Made by a program: the position numbers and the translations under genes. DNA of 35,159 bases, taken from assembly GCA_002498845.1 (NCBI GenBank), contig DAJC01000016.1:1-35159 (forward strand). Reading direction: 5' to 3'. A model generated the notes under the pieces. It made no database searches and was not told where the DNA came from. It worked only from the letters and a program-made list of their open reading frames with translations. Numbering within the stretch: the stretch's first letter is position 1; every line of letters starts with the position of its first letter. Positions 1-6,977 of this stretch are shown here, one piece after another. The stretch is from Thermoplasmatales archaeon UBA509. GTDB taxonomy: Archaea > Thermoplasmatota > Thermoplasmata > Thermoplasmatales > Thermoplasmataceae.

Positions 1-858
1 AGCACAATATTGATATATACACTCAATATATAAGAGTGTCGCAATTCCTCCCACATCTGAAGAGGTGGGCTTCCTTGCGACTGGAGATCGTGAAGATGGA
101 ATGTTGAAGAGATTCTCGGCTCTCCAGAATCCATATTGCGGAATGGCCTGAAGGGCAGTCGAAATTGCAAAGAGACCTGCCATGAAGGCAGCGATATCCC
201 TTTTGAGAGCCCCTGTGTCAGAATATGATATCATGAGGATGGATATTATTGCATATATGAATGCAGACCCCGGAAATCCAGTCAGGTAGGAGGCGCCTTT
301 AATGAATATTCCCCCGAAGGCCTCTCCCAGAATCCAGAGATACAGCGACCACAAGAGGGATATCCAGAGAAATATCCTGAGATGCTTGCCCTGTCTGTAG
401 ATTAGAATCCCCATCCCTATGAATATCTGGGCCACTCCAGAGAGGGCATCAAGAAAGACCGGATGGGACAGCCATAATTCAATTGCAGGCCTGAGTAACT
501 GCCCGATGAGTGACGGTGACTGGGAAACTACCGGATTTATGACGAATGAAACAAAGCCGAATGACATCTCTGGCTGTATCTGCAGGACACCATCTATGAT
601 CCAGAGAAATCCAAAAGAGACCCTTATATAACCATAGATTCCTTTTTCCTGAACATCAGACACATCCCTTATCCTTCCTGCAGCAATTATAAGAACAATG
701 GCAATTATGAGTCCCAGGAAGGAATAAATATAAAGCTTCACAACAAATGATTCAGGCATGACGAAGAACCTGAAATCCTGAAGGAAGATGATTGCCAGAA
801 TCAGGGCAGCAGCAACAGCGAATATCCCCTCAATGAGGTATGCGGCAATTCTTTTCAT
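1..858 (-). CDS. Multi-pass membrane protein, C-terminus cut by window edge
   Basis: An open frame runs from an ATG at 858 to the left edge without a stop (286 codons). I translated it by hand. It starts MKRIAAYLIEG and has about six hydrophobic segments, with a signature near residue 82 reading SFGFLWIIDGVLQIQPEM. I recall similar 'LW-x2-DG-x-LQ-x-QP' motifs in uncharacterised membrane proteins of actinobacteria and acidophilic archaea, but cannot name a function. The last roughly 35 codons before the edge are no longer hydrophobic, so the C-terminal frame is less certain than the N-terminal one; a frameshift there cannot be excluded. It lies 60 bp downstream of the DUF1648/DUF5808-type gene on the same strand and could share its transcript, although a TAATAA-like box near 890 could drive it alone. 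Confidence 0.6.
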   Translation of the reverse strand, partial: MKRIAAYLIEGIFAVAAALILAIIFLQDFRFFVMPESFVVKLYIYSFLGLIIAIVLIIAAGRIRDVSDVQEKGIYGYIRVSFGFLWIIDGVLQIQPEMSFGFVSFVINPVVSQSPSLIGQLLRPAIELWLSHPVFLDALSGVAQIFIGMGILIYRQGKHLRIFLWISLLWSLYLWILGEAFGGIFIKGASYLTGFPGSAFIYAIISILMISYSDTGALKRDIAAFMAGLFAISTALQAIPQYGFWRAENLFNIPSSRSPVARKPTSSDVGGIATLLYIECIYQYCA

Positions 859-918
859 GAAGACTCGCCTTCAGTGGGTTTGGCCTTATTAGATTCATGG
901 CGAACAGGGCATACAATG

Positions 919-2019
919 TCAACCCACAATAGGCCTTATAAGAAGCCATACCAGAGAGGCTAGGAGGATGAGTATTGCAATTTTAATGAGTGGGTTGCCG
1001 TAATTGACCGTATAGCCTATGCCGAACCTCTTTGGAACAATTACCGAAGGATCATCACGGTTATAATATATCATGCCAGCCTTCCAGAATGAATCATCAT
1101 CCCTGTTCATCACGCGCCTGGGTCCAGCTGATTCCACATTCAGCTGACCGGGAAAACGGTGCCTCATCCTTGACACTATTGCAACCACAAGGACAAGTCC
1201 CACTACAGATGGAATAACAGAAAATTCTGTAAAGATGCCTGGAACAATCTCCCACTGGGCCATTCCCGATAGCATGATATCTACTTCAACCATTGTAAGA
1301 AGAACGGATAGGGCAAAAATTACGCCAAGCCTGTAATGGCGCTGGACTGCCAGGGATCTGTCCAGATCAGGGTACTCTGGCACAACCTTTACGCGGCAGA
1401 GTGCAAAGACAAGTATGGAATATATCCCCAGGAAAATAAGCTGAGAATATACAGGTGTCAGAACCAGCTGAACTGTCTTGTGGGCAAATGCAACCGGGTC
1501 TGCGCCAGAAAATTTCACGGGCAGAATTGCATGCATGTATGGATATTCCCTCATTGCGATGACAGCAGTGGAAACTATGACAGTCAGCGGCATAACAAAA
1601 TACAGAAGTATTCGTACCGTAGCAGGTCTCTCGGGCGTGATAACGGCCGGCATCTTCTGTATATACCCTTCAGTCCATTTTTCACTGATCTTAACATTTC
1701 TCAGGTGTCTCCGTGCATCGAGATATACAAACCACATTGTGAGAATTTCCAAAAGTATAAAAAGTGTCGAAAATCCGGCCGATCCAGTGATAATGCATAC
1801 CAGAAGGCTCGATATCAGAACGATGCTTGAGAATGCAGCAACGTGCATTCTGAATCGCTTCCTTATGGAAAGGTAGGAACGATCTGCGATCCTTTCCGGC
1901 GGAATTCTTACACCAAACTGCACAGATCTTGGAGTCAGTGATGGCATGATGAAATTTATATAAGCAAGTAGAAATATGATTACAGTTGAATCTGCAACAT
2001 TAATAAGGTACTGTATCAC
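919..2019 (-). CDS. DUF1648/DUF5808-type integral membrane protein
   Basis: 366 aa with about eight predicted membrane segments (roughly residues 4-24, 55-75, 80-100, 133-153, 185-207, 232-255, 265-285 and 345-363). Two conserved-looking blocks place it: after the first helix LTPRSVQFGVRIPPER, typical of DUF1648-type proteins of Firmicutes and archaea, and near the C-terminus FWKAGMIYYNRDDPSVIVPK followed by RFGIGYTVNYGNP, the DUF5808 signature. In Bacillus-type genomes such proteins often sit beside a YtrA-like GntR regulator, and here that regulator ends 22 bp upstream on the same strand, so the pair is probably one operon. The biochemical role is unknown; a part in cell-envelope stress is only an inference from the bacterial relatives. 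Confidence 0.75.
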   Translation of the reverse strand: MIQYLINVADSTVIIFLLAYINFIMPSLTPRSVQFGVRIPPERIADRSYLSIRKRFRMHVAAFSSIVLISSLLVCIITGSAGFSTLFILLEILTMWFVYLDARRHLRNVKISEKWTEGYIQKMPAVITPERPATVRILLYFVMPLTVIVSTAVIAMREYPYMHAILPVKFSGADPVAFAHKTVQLVLTPVYSQLIFLGIYSILVFALCRVKVVPEYPDLDRSLAVQRHYRLGVIFALSVLLTMVEVDIMLSGMAQWEIVPGIFTEFSVIPSVVGLVLVVAIVSRMRHRFPGQLNVESAGPRRVMNRDDDSFWKAGMIYYNRDDPSVIVPKRFGIGYTVNYGNPLIKIAILILLASLVWLLIRPIVG

Positions 2020-2041
2020 AGCCTATACCCTCTGGATTGAA

Positions 2042-2419
2042 TCAGCTGTTTCCCAGTGCTTCCCTGACAATGTCCAGTATCCTCACACTGGTGACTCCAC
2101 GTGCCTTTGCCTCTTCTATGAGGCTTTTTTCCAGATCCTCCCAGCGTTTGAGGAATCTGGAATCATCTCCACTGGCCCATTTATTTACAAATGTTCTCTT
2201 TTTCTTGTCCCGTATGAGAAACCCCTCCTGCACAAGGAGATCGTATGCTTTGTTGACAGTGTGGTAATTTATCCCAAGTGACTTTGCCAGTTCACGGGAT
2301 GAGAGAAGAACATCACCTGGCTTGAGTTTGCCTGTCTTGATGCCTGATATGACTGACAGCTTGATCTGGGCGTAGAGCGGAGTCTCCAGTGAATCATCTA
2401 TTTCAATTATGAATGCCAT
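2042..2419 (-). CDS. GntR-family (YtrA-like) transcriptional regulator
   Basis: 125 aa. Residues about 11-75 form a GntR winged helix-turn-helix: it opens TPLYAQIKLSVISGIKTGKL, followed by LKPGDVLLSSRELAKSLGIN and then the recognition region with YHTVNKAYDLLVQEGFL. Only about 50 residues follow, far too few for a FadR or HutC ligand domain, which matches the short YtrA subfamily. In that subfamily the regulator usually represses its own operon together with membrane or ABC transporter genes. The next gene (22 bp downstream) is the DUF1648/DUF5808-type membrane protein, its likely target. A TATA-like box lies 27 nt before the ATG, so the message is probably leaderless. The inducer is unknown. 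Confidence 0.88.
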   Translation of the reverse strand: MAFIIEIDDSLETPLYAQIKLSVISGIKTGKLKPGDVLLSSRELAKSLGINYHTVNKAYDLLVQEGFLIRDKKKRTFVNKWASGDDSRFLKRWEDLEKSLIEEAKARGVTSVRILDIVREALGNS

Positions 2420-2441
2420 ACCTTTCCCTCAGTTTCCTTGA

Positions 2442-2452
2442 TATTAAATAAG
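2442..2452 (-). promoter_or_regulatory. Putative TATA box of the GntR operon
   Basis: On the minus strand the sequence reads CTTATTTAATA, centred about 27 nt upstream of the regulator ATG at 2419. This spacing fits an archaeal TATA box driving a leaderless mRNA. No clear GntR operator dyad was found beside it. Confidence 0.5.
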
Positions 2453-2500
2453 TTTCTGGCATATAACAGTTATCGACCGGCATCGGTTTCCGGATCAGCC

Positions 2501-3067
2501 CTATTGATTCATATTCTTTGGCCTAAGCACCGCCCCTAGAGCTGTGCCAACTATTCCAATCAGTATCATTGCCAGCCCTGCTACGTATAACGTGCCCATG
2601 AATGAGACCAGGCCGTAGTCTCTGATTACCGTATAGTTTATGTTCGAAGATGAGTTGCCAAAATAGACAACATAGTAGTGGCCCGTAGACACGACATATG
2701 AGTGGGTTGCAACACCGCTCACCGTAAGGTTGAGCACTTCATGGATATTATACAGCCCTATATTGGATCCATTGACCATGGAAAGCTGCGATGCATCTAT
2801 GAGGTAGGTGCTGAGGCCCTGTGTGGATATCTCTGACTGCCCAGTGATGTTCAGTTCCAGAGATACATATTCTCCAGCAGCAAATAAATTCAGTTTGTCA
2901 TAAGTCCTGATATGCGGTTTCTCAAGTTCAGGCATTGAGGCCGCCATAACGAGCCCTGCCACCAGTATTGCGAGACCTATGATGAGAAGTATCTTCCTCA
3001 AGTCCCGGCATGATGGGCTATTCACATAAATATCATGCTGTTGGATTGAACTGGCCATAAGATGCAT
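2501..3067 (-). CDS. Small bitopic membrane protein, unknown function
   Basis: 188 aa, not recognised. A hydrophobic segment at about residues 25-44 (ILLIIGLAILVAGLVMAA) is followed by about 110 polar residues with many N-x-S/T sequons, which suggests an extracytoplasmic beta-rich domain, then a second helix at about 155-180 and a short tail. The N-terminal 22 residues before the first helix look unlike a signal peptide. The ATG at 3058 or a TTG at 3001 (giving MRKILLIIG) may be the true start; the usable TATA-like sequences at about 3068-3110 do not settle this. It is transcribed divergently from the CDGSH gene. The two-helix architecture recalls archaeal envelope proteins of unknown role; I do not assign one. 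Confidence 0.6.
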   Translation of the reverse strand: MHLMASSIQQHDIYVNSPSCRDLRKILLIIGLAILVAGLVMAASMPELEKPHIRTYDKLNLFAAGEYVSLELNITGQSEISTQGLSTYLIDASQLSMVNGSNIGLYNIHEVLNLTVSGVATHSYVVSTGHYYVVYFGNSSSNINYTVIRDYGLVSFMGTLYVAGLAMILIGIVGTALGAVLRPKNMNQ

Positions 3068-3192
3068 ATAAGTTCAAACAGCTGTCCATGGTAAATTGCT
3101 ACATATATTGACTGTGGAAAATCTTAAAGATGCTTTCCAAGTCAGATGGGTAATGATTTATTAGGTTGAAAACATGTCAAATGGGATATAAA

Positions 3193-3402
3193 ATGGCAAG
3201 ATTGGTACTGCACGAAAGAAACCGCCCATATGTGGTGAAGGTTGGAGATCAGGAACTGCATCTGTGCGCATGTGGACTTTCCAAGAATAAGCCATACTGC
3301 GATGGCACTCACAAGAAGACTCTTGACGAAAAGGGTGACACATATCTCTACGATGAACAGGGAAACAGGGTAAAGGTAACCTCATTTTATAAGATGGATT
3401 AA
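3193..3402 (+). CDS. CDGSH-type iron-sulfur protein
   Basis: 69 aa from the ATG at 3193 ([12 protein letters not shown]). ATG 3181 and TTG 3166 lie upstream in frame; I prefer 3193 because the family's conserved region starts just after it. The cluster motif is complete: [17 protein letters not shown], with C25, C27, C36 and H40 as the 3Cys-1His ligands of a [2Fe-2S] cluster. Small single-motif CDGSH proteins occur widely in archaea and bacteria and are thought to act in electron transfer or iron-sulfur and redox homeostasis; the partner is unknown. It converges on a peroxiredoxin gene, and the two stop codons overlap (TTAA at 3399-3402). An eight-T run follows the stop. Confidence 0.88.
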   Translation: MARLVLHERNRPYVVKVGDQELHLCACGLSKNKPYCDGTHKKTLDEKGDTYLYDEQGNRVKVTSFYKMD

Positions 3403-3848
3403 TCCATCAATTTTTTTTCAAGAACGAGCCTGGCCTCCCTGACATGATTCGTGGCATTCATCTGGGAGTTGTAGGTGTGTATGATCTTTCCATTAACAAT
3501 CACAAATGAGATTCTTGGTGGTATAAGAAAACCCTTGGCCCCGTACATTGACCGGATCTTCTGGTCCGGATCAGATACAAGCTTGAAGGGCAGTTGTCTG
3601 TGTTCCTTGAACTTTTTGTGAGATTCCACAGAATCTGAGCTGACACCTATGATTGTGCAGTCGAGCTTGCGGAACTCGTCCCATTCATCTCTGAAGGCAC
3701 ATGCTTCGGCTGTGCAACCTGGAGTTTCATCTTTGGGATAGAAGTAGAGAACAACTTTCCCTTTTGAATAGTCCGAAAACCTGATACGGTTGCCTTCATC
3801 ATCTATTGCTTCAAAATCTGGCGCATCCTCACCTATGGAAAGTGGCAT
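3399..3848 (-). CDS. bcp: Peroxiredoxin, PrxQ/Bcp subfamily
   Basis: 149 aa, the usual PrxQ length, with a thioredoxin fold. The active-site segment [20 protein letters not shown] contains the peroxidatic cysteine C45 and a second cysteine C50 five residues later, the PrxQ arrangement in which both lie on one helix and form an intramolecular disulfide. The conserved TPGCT and a later Arg near 115 (PPRISFVIV) fit the catalytic geometry. It reduces hydrogen and organic peroxides using a thioredoxin-like donor not encoded in this window. The last codons overlap the end of the convergent CDGSH gene by four bases. The neighbour is also redox-related, but the two genes are on opposite strands and so are not an operon. 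Confidence 0.93.
   Translation of the reverse strand: MPLSIGEDAPDFEAIDDEGNRIRFSDYSKGKVVLYFYPKDETPGCTAEACAFRDEWDEFRKLDCTIIGVSSDSVESHKKFKEHRQLPFKLVSDPDQKIRSMYGAKGFLIPPRISFVIVNGKIIHTYNSQMNATNHVREARLVLEKKLMD
3411..3418 (+). terminator. Poly-T terminator of the CDGSH gene
   Basis: Eight consecutive T residues start 8 nt after the CDGSH stop codon, which matches the T-rich intrinsic terminators of archaea. The tract is inside the antisense of the peroxiredoxin coding region, where it encodes the Glu-Lys-Lys near the C-terminus. Confidence 0.5.
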
Positions 3849-3888
3849 AACAAATTATGCTTCTGCACTATTTAAATTGATGTGTGCA

Positions 3889-4293
3889 TTATTGTTTATT
3901 CTTCTCCTTTTTCTCCTCAAGTTCGGACCATTTTTTTTCCAGAGCCTGCTTCAGGTTGGTGACCTTCTGATTCCTGTCCTCCCCCTTCCTGAGCTCTTCT
4001 GGTACTCTGAGCCCGTCGTCCACATCATACTTGAAATTAATAATTGTGGACTGGCTTGTCTTGTATTTGTTGGATAGTTCCGTAATCCTCCCGTCAATTG
4101 ATGAGAGCATATCTTTCATGACTCCATACTCAAGTGAATCCTGCAATGCCCTGCGTATAACCTGCAACGCGGATTCGCCCTGCTGCCTCAGAAGGTTTAT
4201 GGCGGAGATATCTTCCTTTTCAAGCTTAATAATTGTTTCACTGAGGTCCGCTTCCTCCTCAGTTTCATTGTCATTTTTTTTCCTGGCTGCCAT
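3889..4293 (-). CDS. Probable ribbon-helix-helix protein with coiled-coil tail, downstream of the actin gene
   Basis: 134 aa, not recognised by name. Residues 1-18 are charged and probably disordered. Residues about 19-57 fit a ribbon-helix-helix fold: a short strand (ETIIKLE), a helix (KEDISAINLLRQQ), a Gly-containing turn, then a helix starting ESALQVIRRALQDSLEY. In RHH proteins a small residue followed by x-IRR-A is the usual start of helix B. Residues about 104-134 are Lys/Glu-rich and likely coiled coil. The gene lies 84 bp downstream of a Ta0583-type actin on the same strand, the place of parR after parM in plasmid systems, and ParR adaptors are RHH proteins. That is inference. It also has its own TATA-like box and a GGATGAG site before the ATG, so it may be transcribed on its own. 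Confidence 0.6.
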   Translation of the reverse strand: MAARKKNDNETEEEADLSETIIKLEKEDISAINLLRQQGESALQVIRRALQDSLEYGVMKDMLSSIDGRITELSNKYKTSQSTIINFKYDVDDGLRVPEELRKGEDRNQKVTNLKQALEKKWSELEEKKEKNKQ

Positions 4294-4339
4294 GTTCTCA
4301 TCCTTTCATAGAAGAAGGATGGTGCCCATCTCCAGCCAC

Positions 4340-4350
4340 AATAAATAATT
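4340..4350 (-). promoter_or_regulatory. Putative TATA box of the RHH-like gene
   Basis: The minus strand reads AATTATTTATT, about 50 nt before the ATG at 4293. A start 26 nt downstream would give a leader of roughly 24 nt that contains the purine-rich GGATGAG just before the ATG. This suggests expression at least partly independent of the actin gene. Confidence 0.4.
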
Positions 4351-4370
4351 TGTCAGGGAAATTGTGCAGC

Positions 4371-4377
4371 AAAAAAA
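4371..4377 (-). terminator. T7 tract directly after the actin stop codon
   Basis: Seven T residues on the minus strand follow the TGA of the actin gene immediately (stop at 4378-4380). This is a plausible archaeal terminator and could reduce read-through into the RHH-like gene, so that actin and its possible partner are made in different amounts. Confidence 0.4.
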
Positions 4378-5376
4378 TCACTGCGCTGATCTGCTGGCTG
4401 CATCCCTGTATCCCAGAGCATTTGCAAACTGGATATCCTCGGCTGGTATTTTTATGAGGGTGCCAGGCGCAAGTGCCTCTAGCCTGTGGCCTATGAGTGT
4501 TGAACCTCCGCCAACCGGTATGAGCGCAGTAATTCTGTCAAGCTCTTCCCTGAGATTCTCCCTGAGCTTGTCAAGGATCTTTGAGGCAAGAGTGTTCATA
4601 AGAGGCTCTGATACCTTTGGCCCTCCAACTTCTCTCTGCTTGAATACTACTGTCTGGGAAATGGCTTCCCTGGCTATATCGGTTGGCACTATGAATCCAG
4701 TCTCCTTGGCAATTGCCTTGCTTATGCCTGAGACAAGATCGCCGACTCCTGCCTGTATACTGAAAGACATTTCCACAACAGGTTCCATGTTCTTCAGGTT
4801 AACAGTGAGGACATCAGTAGTCCTTGAGCCGATATCCACCACAACCCCATATCCATACTGGGTTTTAATCAGTCCCTGATCCAGCAGGTAAAGTGCCGCC
4901 CCTACTCCCTGAGGTCTCATAACCAGTTTTGAAAGCTTGAATTTCCTCGTCTCTCCGGAAACTGACTTTATATCGAATTCCTTGCCTTCCAGAAATTCCT
5001 TTGCGGCGTTGAGCTCATGTTCAAATGTACCCAGGGGGGTTCCGCTGCCAAGTACTATTTCTGCCAGGTTTCCGTCTGTTCCGGCTCCGCTCATCCAGAG
5101 GGCTCCGGCAAGAAGCGGCAACGAGTCCGGGTCAGAAAGTCTCCCATCTCCCTGGGGCTCCCTGACGTTTGCGCCCGTGGCATTGTCTCCAAAGAAGAAT
5201 GGCTCACCATCGTTTATTGTAAGGATCGTTGTTGATCCCCCTATTCCCCAGTTCTTAGCCTCAGTTCCAGCCCATCTTGACGGGAACTTCTCTCTTTTGC
5301 CGTCCACTCCGATGACTTTTGTGTCACCATATCCTAGGTCGATACCAACTGTTATCAATCTTCCCTCACCTTTCAT
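4378..5376 (-). CDS. Archaeal actin/ParM-like ATPase, Ta0583 type
   Basis: 332 aa. The protein matches my memory of T. acidophilum Ta0583 (about 326 aa) along its whole length. Actin-fold motifs are present: phosphate-1 loop DLGYGDTK (13-20), phosphate-2 loop DIGSRTTDV (181-189) and adenosine motif VGGGSTLIG (288-296). Ta0583 was shown by structure and biochemistry to be an actin/ParM-like filament former with ATPase activity; its cellular role is open, with DNA segregation one proposal. Start: the ATG at 5376 is given, but a TTG at 5358 sits 6 nt after a GGTGAGGG Shine-Dalgarno-like site and would give an N-terminus (ITVGIDLGYGD) that aligns better with Ta0583. The upstream 266 bp hold direct repeats and palindromes; an RHH-like gene follows. 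Confidence 0.92.
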   Translation of the reverse strand: MKGEGRLITVGIDLGYGDTKVIGVDGKREKFPSRWAGTEAKNWGIGGSTTILTINDGEPFFFGDNATGANVREPQGDGRLSDPDSLPLLAGALWMSGAGTDGNLAEIVLGSGTPLGTFEHELNAAKEFLEGKEFDIKSVSGETRKFKLSKLVMRPQGVGAALYLLDQGLIKTQYGYGVVVDIGSRTTDVLTVNLKNMEPVVEMSFSIQAGVGDLVSGISKAIAKETGFIVPTDIAREAISQTVVFKQREVGGPKVSEPLMNTLASKILDKLRENLREELDRITALIPVGGGSTLIGHRLEALAPGTLIKIPAEDIQFANALGYRDAASRSAQ

Positions 5377-5424
5377 TCACAGACTCAGCATAACAGAATT
5401 GATCCATAGCAACAAGGAGCATAT

Positions 5425-5496
5425 TCATGCCCGCATACTACCATGGCAACCATGTTTCTGCCTGTCCTAAGCTCACAACAATTGTCATGTCCGCAT
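5425..5496. repeat. Direct repeats and palindromes upstream of the actin gene
   Basis: Two 12-mers, TCATGCCCGCAT (5425-5436) and TCATGTCCGCAT (5485-5496), match at 11 of 12 positions and are exactly 60 bp apart. A partial copy, TCATGGCATT, lies at 5516-5525. Between them are two ACCATG copies at 5440 and 5449 (also an inverted pair CATGG/CCATG around CAA at 5447-5449) and the palindrome ACAATTGT at 5478-5485. The position, upstream of an actin gene, is where plasmid parC centromeres lie, but so few degenerate copies could be chance or promoter elements. Confidence 0.4.
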
Positions 5497-5543
5497 TTAA
5501 ATGTTTGCCTTGATCTCATGGCATTTCGTTACTGGAGAATGAG

Positions 5544-5588
5544 ATTTTAATGCGTGGGCATTAAAATATAGATTAATAGTCTATATTT
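5544..5588. promoter_or_regulatory. Two overlapping perfect inverted repeats before prpD
   Basis: Dyad 1: ATTTTAATGC (5544-5553) and GCATTAAAAT (5558-5567), ten perfect pairs around GTGG. Dyad 2: AAATATAGA (5564-5572) and TCTATATTT (5580-5588), nine perfect pairs around a 7-nt spacer. They share bases 5564-5567, so two dimeric proteins could compete, or alternative hairpins could form. The block ends about 54 bp before the prpD ATG, the usual place for an archaeal activator or repressor site. A propionate-responsive regulator is an inference only. Confidence 0.6.
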
Positions 5589-5615
5589 ACTTTCGGCATA
5601 AAGCACTGAATTCCG

Positions 5616-5622
5616 TTAAATA
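5616..5622 (+). promoter_or_regulatory. Putative TATA box of prpD-prpB
   Basis: TTAAATA is centred 24 nt before the ATG at 5643, which fits leaderless initiation at that ATG and argues against the in-frame TTG at 5634 as the start. Confidence 0.5.
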
Positions 5623-5642
5623 GTCCGATTCCATTGCAGAAT

Positions 5643-6977
5643 ATGGATGCAGTCATAGCTAAAATTATTGAGCATTCGGATGAAATCAGAAGGTCCCATA
5701 TTCCCTCAGATGTCTCCGAGGAGATGAAAAAAAGAATTGCGGATTCCATAATCACCTCATTTGGTGCAAGGGATGCACCTCCTGTCAGGATAGAGAAGAA
5801 AGTGTTCCTTCCACTCTCCGGCAATCTTTCATCACGAGTTTATTTTGGAGCCGGAAGGGCCACTCCGGATATTGCAGCCTTCATAAACGGATCCATGACC
5901 AGGTACCTGGACTACAACGACACTTACCTCTCCAAGGAGGCGTTGCATCCCTCTGACAACATACCCCCTCTGCTTGCAATTGCTGATGCCATGGATTATG
6001 ATGGCAAGGCAGTTCTTGAAGCTGCCTCCCTGGCTTATGATGTTGTAGGGTCTCTTGCTGATGCAGTTTCAATAAGGGACAGGGGCTGGGATCACGTAAC
6101 GTACATTTCAATATCGGCAGCTTCTGGCCTCGCCAACCTGATGGATATGGACGTGAAGAAATTCGAGAATGCCATCAGCCTTTCACTCAACAACAGCATA
6201 AGCATGAGGCAGACAAGGGCCGGGGAGCTCAGCATGTGGAAGGGCTGTACCGCGTCCGATGCTTCCAGGAATGCTGTTTTTGCTGCTCTTCTGGCTTCTG
6301 AGGGTTTCACGGGACCATCGCCAGTCTTCACTGGCGAGATGGGGTTCTTCAAGCAGGTATCCGGAGAATTCTCGCTGGAGCTTGGATTCGGCAAGGTCCT
6401 TCGCACAATGATAAAGAATTTTCCGGTGGAATACCATGCAATGAGCGCTGCAGAGGTTGCCCTGAATATCAGGAGTAAAGTAAAAGGTGAGATAAAGAGA
6501 ATTGATGTTGAAACATTCCAGGTTGCCTACAGCATTATCATAAAGGATCCAGAGAAGCTGAGGCCAAGAACAAGGGAGACTGCTGATCACAGCATGCCCT
6601 ATATCGTTGCTTACACCCTGCTTCACGGCGCACCAAATCCAGAATCATACAGCGACGATCTTCTTCACGATTCCCGTATTCTGGGTTTAATCGACAGATC
6701 CTCGTACAGGGTGACAGAAAGATTCAACAGGATGTACCCTGATTATCTGCCTGTTAAGATCACTGTTGAGGCAGAGAACGGAACATTCACTGAAGAGATG
6801 GATGCCCCCAAGGGGCATTTCAGGAAGCCTTACACCTGGGATGACCTGAAAGCAAAGGGCGAGAGAGTGATGGGGCCCGAGAACTCAGCCATACTGATGG
6901 ATTTCATGAAAAGTTTCCAGAAGCACCAGGTAAGGGAATTAATGGAGGTGATTTCCGATGTCAGTTTTAAGAGATAA
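5643..6977 (+). CDS. prpD: MmgE/PrpD family protein, probable 2-methylcitrate dehydratase
   Basis: 444 aa, in the usual family range (450-480). It has the MmgE/PrpD two-domain pattern: an N-terminal all-helical domain with the conserved blocks GSMTRYLDYNDTY and HPSDNIPPLLAIAD (about residues 80-115), and a C-terminal lid domain after about residue 265 with VEYHAMSAAEVAL. The family dehydrates 2-methylcitrate to 2-methyl-cis-aconitate in the propionate-degrading methylcitrate cycle; some members act on other hydroxy-acids. The neighbour, overlapping by 20 bp, is a PrpB-like lyase, which supports the methylcitrate assignment. No methylcitrate synthase or propionyl-CoA synthetase gene is in the window. 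ATG 5643 is chosen over TTG 5634 from the promoter spacing. Confidence 0.9.
   Translation: MDAVIAKIIEHSDEIRRSHIPSDVSEEMKKRIADSIITSFGARDAPPVRIEKKVFLPLSGNLSSRVYFGAGRATPDIAAFINGSMTRYLDYNDTYLSKEALHPSDNIPPLLAIADAMDYDGKAVLEAASLAYDVVGSLADAVSIRDRGWDHVTYISISAASGLANLMDMDVKKFENAISLSLNNSISMRQTRAGELSMWKGCTASDASRNAVFAALLASEGFTGPSPVFTGEMGFFKQVSGEFSLELGFGKVLRTMIKNFPVEYHAMSAAEVALNIRSKVKGEIKRIDVETFQVAYSIIIKDPEKLRPRTRETADHSMPYIVAYTLLHGAPNPESYSDDLLHDSRILGLIDRSSYRVTERFNRMYPDYLPVKITVEAENGTFTEEMDAPKGHFRKPYTWDDLKAKGERVMGPENSAILMDFMKSFQKHQVRELMEVISDVSFKR

Noticed and set aside
1336..1830. 164-codon plus-strand frame
   Set aside because: Antisense to the DUF1648-type gene, Cys- and His-rich by chance, no promoter.
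4378..5376. Hsp70/DnaK or MreB identity for the actin-fold protein
   Set aside because: At 332 aa it is too short for Hsp70, and its sequence follows Ta0583 rather than MreB throughout.
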